Below are positions 5,761 to 5,895 of a stretch of DNA of 5,895 nucleotides, piece by piece. Under the pieces are notes generated by a model. The model did no database searches and had not been told where the DNA came from. It saw nothing but the letters and a program-made list of their open reading frames with translations. The DNA lies in assembly GCA_003488415.1 (NCBI GenBank), contig DNLQ01000208.1, forward strand, positions 2,640-8,534. Reading direction: 5' to 3'. Within the stretch, counting starts at the first letter, position 1. Each line of letters begins with the position of its first letter. The translations under genes and the position numbers were made by a program. The DNA is from Ruminococcus sp. (GTDB lineage Bacteria; Bacillota; Clostridia; Oscillospirales; Ruminococcaceae).

Positions 5761-5895
5761 CATGGGACTCCGGCTGCTGTTCCGCCCCACCCCGACACAA
5801 TACCACCGGCAGCTATTCCACATAACCCCGGCAGCCAGACCACCGGCAATCAGACAACACTAACCCTGACGGTAAAAACCACCCGTGCGATAGCC
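5761..5895. other. C/A-rich tail without a supportable gene
   Basis: The last 135 bases are C- and A-rich on the + strand. ACCACCGGCA occurs twice (5802-5811 and 5839-5848), and CCGGC(A/T) recurs at 5770, 5806, 5828 and 5843 at irregular spacing. One + frame is open from 5713 to the window end and would read as a Pro/Thr-rich peptide, but it overlaps the terminator and has neither a ribosome binding site nor an ATG. ATG 5762 gives only 33 codons in another frame. The - strand shows only short frames. I call no gene here. Confidence 0.4.

Noticed and set aside
5713..5895. Open Pro/Thr-rich frame running off the right edge
   Set aside because: It has no ATG and no ribosome binding site, and it overlaps a convincing terminator. 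The local repeat is out of register with coding.

Overview
The window looks like a chromosomal segment of a Gram-positive anaerobe of the Clostridia, most like Ruminococcus or a relative. This is inference from three things: moderately GC-rich coding sequence, strong AGGAGG-type ribosome binding sites, and a cluster of small secreted lipoproteins including a BspA-type leucine-rich-repeat protein. All recognisable genes lie on the + strand. I saw no mobile element, CRISPR array, tRNA or rRNA.

Bases 1-1680 are the 3' nine-tenths of typA/bipA, a ribosome-associated translational GTPase. Its first ~46 codons, including the P-loop, lie before the window. Three consecutive lipoprotein genes follow (1747-2454, 2469-3152, 3194-3922), each with a signal peptide and lipobox. 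The first is a compact leucine-rich-repeat protein with an exact 23-residue period. The second and third match no family I can name, but they share a layout and scattered motifs that suggest an old tandem duplication. A GNAT N-acetyltransferase frame (about 3945-4445) comes next and has no conventional start codon. The first convincing terminator is at 4452-4494, and I see no good promoter between 1681 and 4452, so typA through the acetyltransferase may share readthrough transcription.

After that terminator a new unit begins. A near-consensus extended -10 promoter (4542-4570) drives a ~135-nt leader that can fold into three successive hairpins. A strong ribosome binding site and a TTG start at 4712 then open a 318-residue DEDDh 3'-5' exonuclease with an unassigned C-terminal half. 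Two hairpins (5675-5700 and 5726-5760) end this unit. The last 135 bases are C/A-rich and hold no gene I can support.

The most interesting points are the structured leader with a non-ATG start in front of a nuclease, the exonuclease's unexplained C-terminal region, the divergent tandem lipoproteins, and the acetyltransferase with an eroded or unusual start. None of these amounts to a demonstrated new system.
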